Source: Alphaproteobacteria bacterium (lineage in GTDB: Bacteria; Pseudomonadota; Alphaproteobacteria; RF32; CAG-239). Taken from it: DNA of 13,408 bases. The stretch is from the NCBI GenBank assembly GCA_017963715.1, contig JAGCTK010000176.1:1-13408 (forward strand), written 5' to 3'. The translations under genes and the position numbers were made by a program. Below, piece by piece: positions 1-5,639 of the stretch. The notes below the pieces were generated by a model. That model made no database searches. It was not told the origin of the DNA and worked only from the letters and a program-made list of their open reading frames with translations. Position 1 is the stretch's first letter. Every line of letters begins with the position of its first letter.

Positions 1-1
1 C

Positions 2-241
2 GAACTCCAGGAATCACAAGAGTTACAAGCTGATTTTGATGGATTTTCAGAAGGTGTAAAAAATGAACGATTCGAACCGCAAATTCTTCTTAAAAATCAA
101 GAGGTTAGACCGCAAAATCTAACCTCTGTCTCATCTGGCTGGGGCGGCAGGATTCGAACCTACGAATGTCGGCACCAAAAGCCGATGCCTTACCACTTGG
201 CGACGCCCCAATATCTTTTGGTATTGGTATACATAGAATAA
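2..241 (+). CDS. Open reading frame entering from the left edge (partial, doubtful)
   Basis: One frame is open from base 2 to a TAA at 239-241 (79 codons, no start inside the window). The first 45 or so codons look protein-like, acidic and Gln-rich (ELQESQELQADFDGF, then NERFEPQILLKNQEV). The remainder is only the antisense reading of tRNA-Gln (GGRIRTYECRHQKP), a translation often seen wherever a frame crosses a tRNA backwards. A hairpin terminator for the tRNA lies inside the frame at 101-126. It may be the 3' end of a real gene lying to the left, such as the integrase of an element inserted at the tRNA 3' end, or a chance open frame. I do not recognise a domain. Confidence 0.25.
   Translation, partial: ELQESQELQADFDGFSEGVKNERFEPQILLKNQEVRPQNLTSVSSGWGGRIRTYECRHQKPMPYHLATPQYLLVLVYIE
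92..126 (-). terminator. Rho-independent terminator of tRNA-Gln
   Basis: A perfect 9-bp stem, GAGGTTAGA (101-109) with TCTAACCTC (118-126), closes an 8-nt loop. Read on the minus strand it starts 9 nt after the tRNA 3' CCA and is followed by TTGATTTTTA. The plus-strand side has no T tract, so it acts for the tRNA only. Confidence 0.7.
136..210 (-). tRNA. tRNA-Gln (anticodon TTG)
   Basis: The minus strand folds as a full cloverleaf of 75 nt including an encoded CCA. The acceptor stem is TGGGGCG with CGCCCCA, the discriminator base is G, the T arm carries GGTTCGAATCC, and the anticodon arm is CGGCTTTTGGTGCCG with TTG at the anticodon positions. It decodes CAA/CAG glutamine codons. A promoter lies upstream (230-258) and a hairpin terminator downstream (92-126), so it is probably transcribed alone. 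Confidence 0.97.
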
Positions 242-258
242 AAATTCTCCAAATGCAA
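230..258 (-). promoter_or_regulatory. Sigma-70-type promoter of tRNA-Gln
   Basis: On the minus strand, -35 TTGCAT (258-253) and -10 TATGTA (235-230) are separated by exactly 17 nt. Transcription would begin about 13 nt before the mature tRNA 5' end. The -35 sits in one arm of a 9-bp inverted repeat (251-259 and 298-306). Confidence 0.55.
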
Positions 259-306
259 GCACTTTTTTATTTTTTTATGATTTTTTGCGAAAAAAAACTT
301 GCATTT
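251..306. repeat. Inverted repeat spanning the tRNA-Gln / 373 gene divergent region
   Basis: AAATGCAAG at 251-259 is the exact reverse complement of CTTGCATTT at 298-306, with 38 nt between them. T runs just inside the left arm face A runs inside the right arm, so the pairing could extend imperfectly. Each arm contains TTGCAT in outward orientation. The left copy is the -35 of the tRNA-Gln promoter. The right copy (299-304) could be the -35 of a second rightward promoter with a weak -10 CATATT at 322-327. It may be a shared regulator site or just a palindrome. Confidence 0.4.
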
Positions 307-327
307 TATCTCAAAAGGAGTCATATT

Positions 328-356
328 TAGACAAATTGTATTATGTTGTCTATAAA
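328..356 (+). promoter_or_regulatory. Promoter of the 373 gene with overlapping dyad (possible operator)
   Basis: -35 TAGACA (328-333) and -10 TATAAA (351-356), each 5/6 to consensus, are spaced by 17 nt. Expected start of transcription is near 363, giving a leader of about 10 nt with no Shine-Dalgarno sequence. TAGACAA (328-334) and TTGTCTA (346-352) form a perfect 7-bp inverted repeat with an 11-nt spacer, covering the -35 and entering the -10. A dimeric repressor bound there would block RNA polymerase. The operator role is inferred from position only. Confidence 0.55.
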
Positions 357-372
357 TTAATTTTACGATATT

Positions 373-1257
373 ATGAAAAAACTTGTGTTAATCATGCTTG
401 TCATGATTTTTGCGGTATGCCAGGCATATGCGCAAACAAGCGAGGAGGTTGTTATGCCTCAGGATACATCAACAGTTGCTCCGACTGCCACAGACACAGA
501 CGTTTTGATTGCGTTGTTGACCGAGTTGTCTCAAAAAATGCTTGAAAAAAGCGAGAGCGCCTCGGATCCGACACAAACAAAAGTGCTGGTGCCGGTGCAG
601 GGTAAAAACAGATTTTCTCGAAAACATCTGATTTACCAAGAACTCGGTATTTCAACACTTGCCAACAAAGACAAAGATGGTGATGACAGCGATACCGACA
701 ATGATTCAAAAGGCCTTTCCACAACAGATCAGGAAGCCGTTGAAGATATGTCGGATATGGCCGAGCAAATCAGTCTCGGTTTTAACGTTGATTACACCTT
801 AAAATTTGTCCCCGGCACGATCCAAGGTGAAGAGCTTGAACTCAATCGGTTCGGATTTGCGTATAGTCTCGGTCTGCTGGCTGCGTTTGACAATCACAAC
901 AGTTATGGCGTGACCTGTGACTTTATGGGCAAGTTCGGCGTTGAGACCGGCAACGGACATGTGATGGGCGTCGGCTTGGACGGTCTGGTCGGTGTTGGTA
1001 AGTCATCAGGCTCCGTTTATTTTTTGGATGGGGAAGATCCGGTGAGTTATACCGACTGGTGCTTAAAGTATGGTGCTGAGTTTTGGATCAAAACCAACTT
1101 GCTCACCACCGGCCTTAAAAACACCGATGTGCTGGCATTTGCCAGATTTATCTACTCCAAAGATCCTTATCCGGAACTGCAGGACATGGATGACATTATT
1201 GCCGTCTGGAATGAGGAATCATGGACATTCGGTGTGACGTTGAGGTATCGTTTTTAA
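373..1257 (+). CDS. Exported protein, probable small outer-membrane beta-barrel, family unknown
   Basis: 294 residues. A clear signal peptide spans residues 1-20 (MKKLVLIMLVMIFAVCQAYA, cleavage before Gln21). A low-complexity Thr/Ser/Asp-rich stretch and a short helix follow (about 43-60). Residues 98-111 are strongly acidic with alternating Asp (NKDKDGDDSDTDND), resembling Ca2+-binding Asp repeats. From about residue 132 to the end the sequence alternates polar and aromatic residues with Gly, as in membrane beta-strands, and it ends in Arg-Tyr-Arg-Phe. A C-terminal Phe is typical of outer-membrane proteins recognised by BamA. It stands alone: a promoter lies just upstream (328-356), there is no ribosome binding site, and a terminator follows (1263-1301). 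I cannot name a family. A periplasmic beta-rich protein is the main alternative. Confidence 0.8.
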   Translation: MKKLVLIMLVMIFAVCQAYAQTSEEVVMPQDTSTVAPTATDTDVLIALLTELSQKMLEKSESASDPTQTKVLVPVQGKNRFSRKHLIYQELGISTLANKDKDGDDSDTDNDSKGLSTTDQEAVEDMSDMAEQISLGFNVDYTLKFVPGTIQGEELELNRFGFAYSLGLLAAFDNHNSYGVTCDFMGKFGVETGNGHVMGVGLDGLVGVGKSSGSVYFLDGEDPVSYTDWCLKYGAEFWIKTNLLTTGLKNTDVLAFARFIYSKDPYPELQDMDDIIAVWNEESWTFGVTLRYRF

Positions 1258-1262
1258 TGAAC

Positions 1263-1301
1263 AAAAAAAAGAGCGGGATGTTTTGATACATCCCGCTCTT
1301 T
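1263..1301. terminator. Bidirectional terminator between convergent genes
   Basis: A 13-bp stem, AAAGAGCGGGATG (1268-1280) with CATCCCGCTCTTT (1289-1301), closes an 8-nt loop. It begins 10 nt after the stop of the 373 gene and 4 nt after the stop of the minus-strand 1306 gene. Eight A residues at 1263-1270 give an excellent U tract on the minus transcript. The plus transcript has only UUU, so it is stronger for the minus gene. Confidence 0.9.
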
Positions 1302-1305
1302 AACA

Positions 1306-1695
1306 TTACGCAGCATCTGTGCAGATGATTTTTTTGATTGTCTCAAAATTGAGTGGCGAAATATCGCCAAGGATGCGGTCAGGCCCGATCCAAATCCACA
1401 AATCCATACCATCTTTTGTGGCTGTCACATATTCCGAAGGCCGTATTCCGCCGCCAAGGGCTTTTTGAAGTGCCAAGGCATGCTCTTTGGTGCCTGTAAA
1501 ATAGTGCCAATCCATGCTGATAAGTTCAATATTGAGATTGTGTCGCATTGATGCGTGATACACATCCTCAACTTGATTGCCATTTAAATGGCCGCATCTG
1601 AAATAAACGTTGCCCACTCTTTTGAGCCAACCGTCTTTGCCAAGCCCTTCACTGAGTTCATGGGCAATGGCTTCCAATGTTTTGTCTTTATCCAT
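1306..1695 (-). CDS. Unknown cytoplasmic protein, 129 aa
   Basis: No signal peptide and no membrane segment are seen. The N-terminal 20 residues are helical and charged (MDKDKTLEAIAHELSEGLGK). The middle holds RVGNVYFRCGHLNGNQVEDVYHASMRHN, and a later stretch, GMDLWIWIGPDR, looks like a buried beta-strand. The mix suggests a small alpha/beta fold. I do not recognise the family. The gene has its own promoter about 20 nt upstream of the ATG (1714-1741) and ends 4 nt before a strong terminator, so it is a single-gene unit. There is no convincing Shine-Dalgarno sequence. The start is set by the first ATG after the promoter. Confidence 0.75.
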   Translation of the reverse strand: MDKDKTLEAIAHELSEGLGKDGWLKRVGNVYFRCGHLNGNQVEDVYHASMRHNLNIELISMDWHYFTGTKEHALALQKALGGGIRPSEYVTATKDGMDLWIWIGPDRILGDISPLNFETIKKIICTDAA

Positions 1696-1713
1696 AATAT
1701 GATATCTATTTTT

Positions 1714-1741
1714 TTTATAATTAGTTGCACATCATAATCAA
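1714..1741 (-). promoter_or_regulatory. Promoter of the 1306-1695 gene
   Basis: On the minus strand, -35 TTGATT (1741-1736) and -10 TATAAA (1719-1714) are spaced by 16 nt. Transcription should start near 1707, leaving a leader of about 12 nt with no ribosome binding site. Confidence 0.45.
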
Positions 1742-1838
1742 AAACACTGATAACAAAATACCGCTTTCATCGATATTTGTCAATCAAATTTTTTTGTCAT
1801 ATTTTAAAACGGGGGGAATTTTGAAAGGTTTTAAACAC

Positions 1839-1866
1839 AAAAAAACGCCCGGCTGTTATGCCGAGC
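1839..1866 (-). terminator. Terminator behind the partial tRNA-Met copy
   Basis: On the minus strand GCTCGGC, loop ATAACA, GCCGGGC (one U-G pair) is followed by C/G and seven T (complement of 1839-1845). It begins 7 nt after the CCA of the partial tRNA copy at 1874-1892, the same arrangement as a real tRNA gene. It may be the original terminator of the tRNA-Met gene before the intervening segment arrived. Confidence 0.75.
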
Positions 1867-1873
1867 AATGTTT

Positions 1874-1892
1874 TGGTAGCGAAGGGGGGACT
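1874..1892 (-). repeat. Partial copy of the tRNA-Met 3' end (att-like direct repeat)
   Basis: TGGTAGCGAAGGGGGGACT at 1874-1892 matches the last 19 bases of tRNA-Met at 2065-2083 at 18 of 19 positions, in the same orientation and 191 bp apart. It includes the CCA end. Duplication of a tRNA 3' end is the usual trace of site-specific integration. The segment between the copies carries no integrase, so this would be a remnant or a very small element. Confidence 0.7.
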
Positions 1893-2013
1893 ACTTAGCA
1901 AATGCAAAAATGCATTTGCACGTTCACTGCGCTCATCGGCAAAAGCCGACCGGCGTTCTAAAGCCCGCCTTTCGCTTGTAGTCAAACCCTCTTCTTCGAG
2001 GGTTCTCGTCCCC
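1886..2013. repeat. Compact structured element with nested inverted repeats, probable dispersed repeat
   Basis: About 130 bp are packed with pairings. GGGGAC (1886-1891) pairs with GTCCCC (2008-2013), competing with GACTAC (1889-1894) with GTAGTC (1978-1983). A perfect 9-bp hairpin with an AAAA loop lies at 1898-1919. TCGGC-AAAA-GCCGA lies at 1936-1949, and AACCCTC-TTCTTC-GAGGGTT at 1985-2004. Bases 1996-2013 resemble the sense T arm of tRNA-Met, while the left end is antisense to its 3' end. Both strands are open in one frame across it (1797-2030 minus, 1858-2046 plus), but the translations are Arg/Ser-rich and look like chance. A mobile palindromic element or an RNA gene on the minus strand are both possible. 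Confidence 0.5.
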
Positions 2014-2028
2014 GAAATATTATTCAAC

Positions 2029-2058
2029 AAAAAAGACCTGCATTAAGCAGGCCTTTTT
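2029..2058 (-). terminator. Terminator of tRNA-Met
   Basis: CCTGC (2037-2041) pairs with GCAGG (2047-2051) around ATTAA. The stem extends past one A-C mismatch through G-C and A-T pairs (AAAAG facing CTTTT). On the minus strand a run of six T follows. It starts a few bases after the tRNA CCA. Confidence 0.75.
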
Positions 2059-2064
2059 GTTAAA

Positions 2065-2141
2065 TGGTAGCGGAGGGGGGACTCGAACCCTCGACACGCG
2101 GATTATGATTCCGCTGCTCTAACCAACTGAGCTACTCCGCC
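2065..2141 (-). tRNA. tRNA-Met, elongator (anticodon CAT)
   Basis: A complete 77-nt cloverleaf with encoded CCA lies on the minus strand. The acceptor is GGCGGAG with CTCCGCT (one G-T), the D arm AGCTCAGTTGGTTAGAGC, the anticodon arm GCGGA-ATCATAA-TCCGC with CAT, and the T arm CGAGGGTTCGAGTCCCC, with discriminator A. The overall sequence resembles elongator tRNA-Met of alphaproteobacteria. It is not the initiator, which normally has a mismatched first pair and a GGG/CCC anticodon stem. A tRNA-Ile2 with lysidine at C34 also carries CAT and is the alternative. Confidence 0.93.
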
Positions 2142-2156
2142 ATTGGTACCTCGTGA

Positions 2157-2185
2157 GATATAACGAACTTTGAAAGCATTGTCAA
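2157..2185 (-). promoter_or_regulatory. Strong sigma-70 promoter of tRNA-Met
   Basis: A perfect -35 TTGACA (2185-2180), a 17-nt spacer and -10 TATATC (2162-2157) lie on the minus strand. Transcription would start near 2150, about 9 nt before the mature tRNA. It is the best consensus promoter in the window, as expected for a stable RNA. Confidence 0.85.
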
Positions 2186-2241
2186 GCAAAAATATCATAC
2201 AAATGCAAAAAAAATTATCGGACTTTGTGATGTCAAGCCAC

Positions 2242-2272
2242 AAAAAACACGCCGCTTAAAAACGGCGGCGTG
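2242..2272 (-). terminator. Terminator of the cysteine-rich protein gene
   Basis: An 8-bp G+C-rich stem, CACGCCGC (2248-2255) with GCGGCGTG (2265-2272), closes a 9-nt loop and is followed on the minus strand by six T (complement of 2242-2247). It lies about 20 nt after the stop codon of the 2292-4103 gene. Confidence 0.9.
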
Positions 2273-2291
2273 CTTGTGAGAAATCATATCC

Positions 2292-4103
2292 TTACGGCTG
2301 GCAACGGACGCAAGAACGACCGCACGCGTTGCTTACCACGCCGCCTTCCTTACCTGCAGGGCAAACCTTGTCAAGTTCGTACCCGTCAGGACAATTGTTG
2401 TTACAACAGTCGATACCGTAACCCTGCGGATTATACAAAACCTCGTAATCGATGTTGTTGACCACATCATCATCGCACGCAGTCACACGATATTTTGTGG
2501 TGGTACCTGACAAGCAAGCCTCTGTGTGGAACAAGGTGTTGTTTGCACCGATATCCGTTGTCAAAGTATACTCGCTGCAATCCTTCGGATGACACGTAAT
2601 ATCATCATCGGTTGCAAAGCCTTCTTTACAACCCGCAAATCTGTAGGCAATATGTTCATACGACGTGCCGTTATGGCAAATCTGAATGGTATCATATTTT
2701 GTTGACGTATCATCAGGATTATTGGTTAAGTGGTCCTGGGTTGCCTTGGCAGACCAAGCGCAAGTCTTGTAACGGCCGTTACAACTTAAACCACCCAAAT
2801 CCATATATTCGGTTGAACCTTGGCCGGTATATTTATACGTTGTATATTTGGCAAAATCCGGACAATAGCACTTGTGACAGACAAATTCGCCGCTCTTGAT
2901 AACTTCATTGTTATTTTTCTTCGGCTCAGCCACATACTGCCATCCTTCGCCGTCATAAATCTGTGCACAATCCGCAACGGAATTGAACAATGTATCATAA
3001 TAGTTACCTGCCTGGTTTTTCGGGCACAATTCAATATCGCAACGATCATCTTTTTTCACATAACCGTTCGGGCAACGCCATGAGATGATATATTCCGACG
3101 ACTGACCGCATGCAACGCAAGTGCCCTTTGTATCAACAACGGCATATTGAGGCAAAACCACTAAACCGGTCGGGCAATGACGTTCACACTTTTTATAGCG
3201 TTCACCGCTGCAACAAGGCTCGGTATATTCTTCAACGTTTTCGTCTCTGTCGGCACCAACATAAGGATAAGTATTGGCATCGCAGTTGCACGTGCATTTA
3301 TAACATTTTTTAAGGCCGGTAAAGTTGGCTTGATCTTCGGCAATCGACCAACCGCCGCCGGAAGCAAATAAGGTACCGGCATTAATGCTGTAACAATTTA
3401 CAATATCGTCATCTTCAAACAGGCCTGTGGCACAATTCTTTTCAACACAAGCCAACTGCCCGTTAACCGTCTTCTTTTCATAACCGGGCTCGCATGTGCT
3501 CCAGCTGACAGGTACGCGTTTTTTCTTGGTGCTGTCGCAAGAACATGTCAATTCCTGTGTTTCAGCAATGGCATGCAACGGGACTGCAACGCGTGCACGA
3601 CAACCCGTTTCTTCACACAACTGGTCTAAACAGTGGACTTTCGTCGAATCAGCCGGGCAGACCATATAATCGCTACAGTCGGTAATTTTTTGGGTGTAGC
3701 CCATTTGCTGGCATGTGACGGCACCGGTTTTTAAGGCATTGATTTTGGTGCAACCCGGCACGTTCAAACCGGCAGAACATGAACATTTCCAACAGGTTCT
3801 ATCTTTGACTGTCACGGTGGTGCAAGATTCGGCATTGGCCGGCTCATATCCCGGATCATACAAATTAAAGTCTTTGCAGGACCATGTTGTACAATTCCAC
3901 TGTGTCGTGTCAAAGGGGCAGGCAATACCGCCGCTGTCCGGACAAGCAACCGTTTCGGTTATGCCATGTTTTGTATACCCGAGTTCCTCACATTTTTGAA
4001 TATTATTTTCATAACAGTAATCTTCCACCGGCTCAGGCGCATTAAGCGGTGTTTGTGCATTTGCATTTACGGCAAAAAGCAGAAAAACCCATAGCAATCT
4101 CAT
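2292..4103 (-). CDS. Secreted cysteine-rich repeat protein, family unknown
   Basis: About 603 residues. I choose the ATG at 4103, not the in-frame ATG at 4124, because AAAGGAG lies 9 nt before it and it opens directly on a signal peptide (MRLLWVFLLFAVNANA, cleavage before Gln17). The mature part has about 55 cysteines, close to one residue in eleven, often as CxC, CC or CxxC. Two kinds of internal repeat are visible. Near the N terminus is a short unit of the form C-x2-(L/M)-GYT-...-CP-...-C-x4-C (from CEELGYT and CQQMGYT). In the middle, a unit of about 90-100 residues occurs twice, running from a CYKC/CHKC-x-C segment to CSGERYKKC or CNGRYKTC. No membrane anchor or barrel is seen. Many disulfides are likely, so it probably acts outside the inner membrane. 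It has its own promoter and terminator. Its function is unknown. Confidence 0.85.
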   Translation of the reverse strand: MRLLWVFLLFAVNANAQTPLNAPEPVEDYCYENNIQKCEELGYTKHGITETVACPDSGGIACPFDTTQWNCTTWSCKDFNLYDPGYEPANAESCTTVTVKDRTCWKCSCSAGLNVPGCTKINALKTGAVTCQQMGYTQKITDCSDYMVCPADSTKVHCLDQLCEETGCRARVAVPLHAIAETQELTCSCDSTKKKRVPVSWSTCEPGYEKKTVNGQLACVEKNCATGLFEDDDIVNCYSINAGTLFASGGGWSIAEDQANFTGLKKCYKCTCNCDANTYPYVGADRDENVEEYTEPCCSGERYKKCERHCPTGLVVLPQYAVVDTKGTCVACGQSSEYIISWRCPNGYVKKDDRCDIELCPKNQAGNYYDTLFNSVADCAQIYDGEGWQYVAEPKKNNNEVIKSGEFVCHKCYCPDFAKYTTYKYTGQGSTEYMDLGGLSCNGRYKTCAWSAKATQDHLTNNPDDTSTKYDTIQICHNGTSYEHIAYRFAGCKEGFATDDDITCHPKDCSEYTLTTDIGANNTLFHTEACLSGTTTKYRVTACDDDVVNNIDYEVLYNPQGYGIDCCNNNCPDGYELDKVCPAGKEGGVVSNACGRSCVRCQP

Positions 4104-4139
4104 GACATCAATCTCCTTTGACATACATCCTTAAACATA

Positions 4140-4168
4140 ATAGTAACATATTTTTTTTTGTTTCGCAA
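4140..4168 (-). promoter_or_regulatory. Promoter of the cysteine-rich protein gene
   Basis: On the minus strand, -35 TTGCGA (4168-4163) and -10 TACTAT (4145-4140) are spaced by 17 nt, with an A-rich spacer. The start of transcription would be near 4133, about 30 nt before the ATG at 4103. Confidence 0.5.
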
Positions 4169-4204
4169 CCTTAAAACAACGAAAATAACATCTGTCACAC
4201 AAAT

Positions 4205-4933
4205 TTAATAAAAACTTTGCTTAACGGCAGGCTTTTTTTCGTCCGGCGTGCGTCTGACAGCCACGACTTTTTGATACATTCCGGAGCCGTAAGTCTTTTT
4301 ATACCAGGCAAAATGCGTACTTTTTTTGGCGTAGTTTTTAATCGGCGTTTTCCAAAGCGATTCGGTAAACGGGAAAAACAGACGATTAAACGGCTTGAGA
4401 ATAAAACGCAAAAGATTCCAGTCTGTCGGCTGATTGTAATCTACAAAAATAGCCCGACCGCCGTCTCGAACCGAATCTAACACGTTATTGATAACTTTTT
4501 CACGCGAGGCAATCGGCAATTCGTGCAATAACATATAGCATAATACCGTATCGTATTTGCGGCTGAGGGGTTTGCGTGCATCTTGGATTTCTAAATTGAT
4601 TTTTTGACCGTGCACTTTGGATTTGACACGCTCTATCTCTGATTTGACAACGTCAATAACGGTATACTCACCGTATTTACCTATTTTTTCGGCCGTCTTT
4701 TCGATTTGATTGCCAAAGGTGCAACCCACTTGTAAAACGCTGCTGTTTGTGCCGATATCCTCGAGCATATCTTCTAAAATTTTGCGGTAAAACCCGAATG
4801 TCAACACGGCTTGCACACGATTGTCATCAAAAAAACGTGCCCATTTTTTGTTTTTGTATAACAAAGGATACAATTCGGTAATATAGGCCGGTTCCTGTGT
4901 AATTTTTGAATTTTTAATCACAATTGCTTTCAT
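4205..4933 (-). CDS. rquA: Probable rhodoquinone biosynthesis protein RquA (SAM-binding fold)
   Basis: 242 residues with a class I SAM methyltransferase fold. Motif I is VLQVGCTFG (66-74), atypical for methyltransferases but like the Q-V-A/G-C form of RquA. Asp94 ends the second strand (TVIDVV). LCYMLLHELP (131-140) and FVDYNQP (163-169) follow. The C terminus (FTESLWKTPIKNYA, 189-202, then FAWYKKTYGSGMYQKVVAVR) matches my memory of RquA best. RquA makes rhodoquinone by replacing a methoxy group of ubiquinone with an amino group, SAM being reported as amino donor, and it works at the inner membrane. It is the last gene after rsmE and the response regulator: AGGAG overlaps the upstream stop region and the gap is 9 nt. 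A UbiE/Methyltransf_11-type enzyme is the main alternative. Confidence 0.72.
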   Translation of the reverse strand: MKAIVIKNSKITQEPAYITELYPLLYKNKKWARFFDDNRVQAVLTFGFYRKILEDMLEDIGTNSSVLQVGCTFGNQIEKTAEKIGKYGEYTVIDVVKSEIERVKSKVHGQKINLEIQDARKPLSRKYDTVLCYMLLHELPIASREKVINNVLDSVRDGGRAIFVDYNQPTDWNLLRFILKPFNRLFFPFTESLWKTPIKNYAKKSTHFAWYKKTYGSGMYQKVVAVRRTPDEKKPAVKQSFY

Positions 4934-4942
4934 GCGCTTCTC

Positions 4943-5629
4943 CTATAATCCGGCTTCGACTTTTGAAATATAACCGCGTTTGACGGCTTCCATCACGGCG
5001 GCTGTTCGATTGGTGACACCGAGCGTTTTTAATATGACGGTCATATGCACTTTGACCGTGCCTTCGGTCAACCCGAGTTCATAAGCAATCAGTTTGTTGG
5101 GCAGTCCGCGTGCGATGCCTTTGATGACATCAATTTGTCGCGGGGTCAATTTTTTGTCTTTGGAAGTGATGTTGGCCGCTGTTGAAAAATCTTTCAAACT
5201 TTGGATGCTGCGGCTGAGTTCCGTATCAACAGGCGTGTCCTCCAAAAGTTCTTTAGGAATGTAAACGCCGCCCGCAAGCACCAAATTGATGTCAGATAAC
5301 ATCACATCATTGGGAGATGACTTTGGGATATATCCTGCCACGCCGATTTCAATCGTTTTTTGCACGATTTCACGATCAAACACGGCAGAAATAACAATAA
5401 TCGGCGTGTCGGGCAACAGATTGTGCAATTTGATGATGCCGTCCATCGAATTGGCGCCCGGCATGGCCAAATCAGTAATCACAAGCGTATAATTGTCATG
5501 TCTGATGGCATCATACAACTCGGTATAATTTTTGACGGATGTAATCTCAACATCATCAAAATGCGTTTTGAGAACAAAGTTCAAACCTTGTAAAAAAAGT
5601 TCATGATCATCCGCAATCAGTATTTTCAT
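4943..5629 (-). CDS. NarL/LuxR-type response regulator
   Basis: 228 residues. The receiver domain (about 1-120) has the acidic pair Asp7/Asp8, phospho-acceptor Asp53 (VITDLAMPG), Ser81 and Lys103 (YIPKS), so it should be phosphorylated by a histidine kinase. A linker (125-158) leads to a GerE-type helix-turn-helix (161-218: LTPRQIDVIKGIARGLPNK, then GTVKVHMTVILKTLGV). The frame is open further upstream to 5857, but the true start is the ATG at 5629. AAAGGA lies 6 nt before it and the receiver begins at once (MKILIADDHE). It sits 10 nt after rsmE and 9 nt before rquA. No kinase gene is in the window. Its targets are unknown. Control of respiratory or redox genes is a guess from its neighbour. 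Confidence 0.92.
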   Translation of the reverse strand: MKILIADDHELFLQGLNFVLKTHFDDVEITSVKNYTELYDAIRHDNYTLVITDLAMPGANSMDGIIKLHNLLPDTPIIVISAVFDREIVQKTIEIGVAGYIPKSSPNDVMLSDINLVLAGGVYIPKELLEDTPVDTELSRSIQSLKDFSTAANITSKDKKLTPRQIDVIKGIARGLPNKLIAYELGLTEGTVKVHMTVILKTLGVTNRTAAVMEAVKRGYISKVEAGL

Positions 5630-5639
5630 GTTTTTTCCT

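Noticed and set aside
313..320. AAAAGGAG as ribosome binding site for the 373 gene
   Set aside because: It is more than 50 nt from the ATG at 373, and no in-frame start lies at a usable distance. The in-frame ATG at 343 meets a stop after five codons.
1886..2013. CRISPR or tandem repeat array
   Set aside because: The repeats are single nested inverted repeats, with no regular spacing or repeated unit.
1797..2046. Small reading frames on both strands across the structured element (1797-2030 minus, 1858-2046 plus)
   Set aside because: They follow the inverted repeats, have Arg/Ser-rich translations with no domain, and no ribosome sites. Better explained by the repeat.
2786..3382. Several 60-90 codon frames on both strands inside the cysteine-rich gene
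   Set aside because: They are shadows of the long coding frame, with no ribosome sites and unnatural composition.
4104..4124. Earlier ATG for the cysteine-rich protein at 4124
   Set aside because: The Shine-Dalgarno sequence lies between the two ATGs, and the signal peptide begins at the second one.
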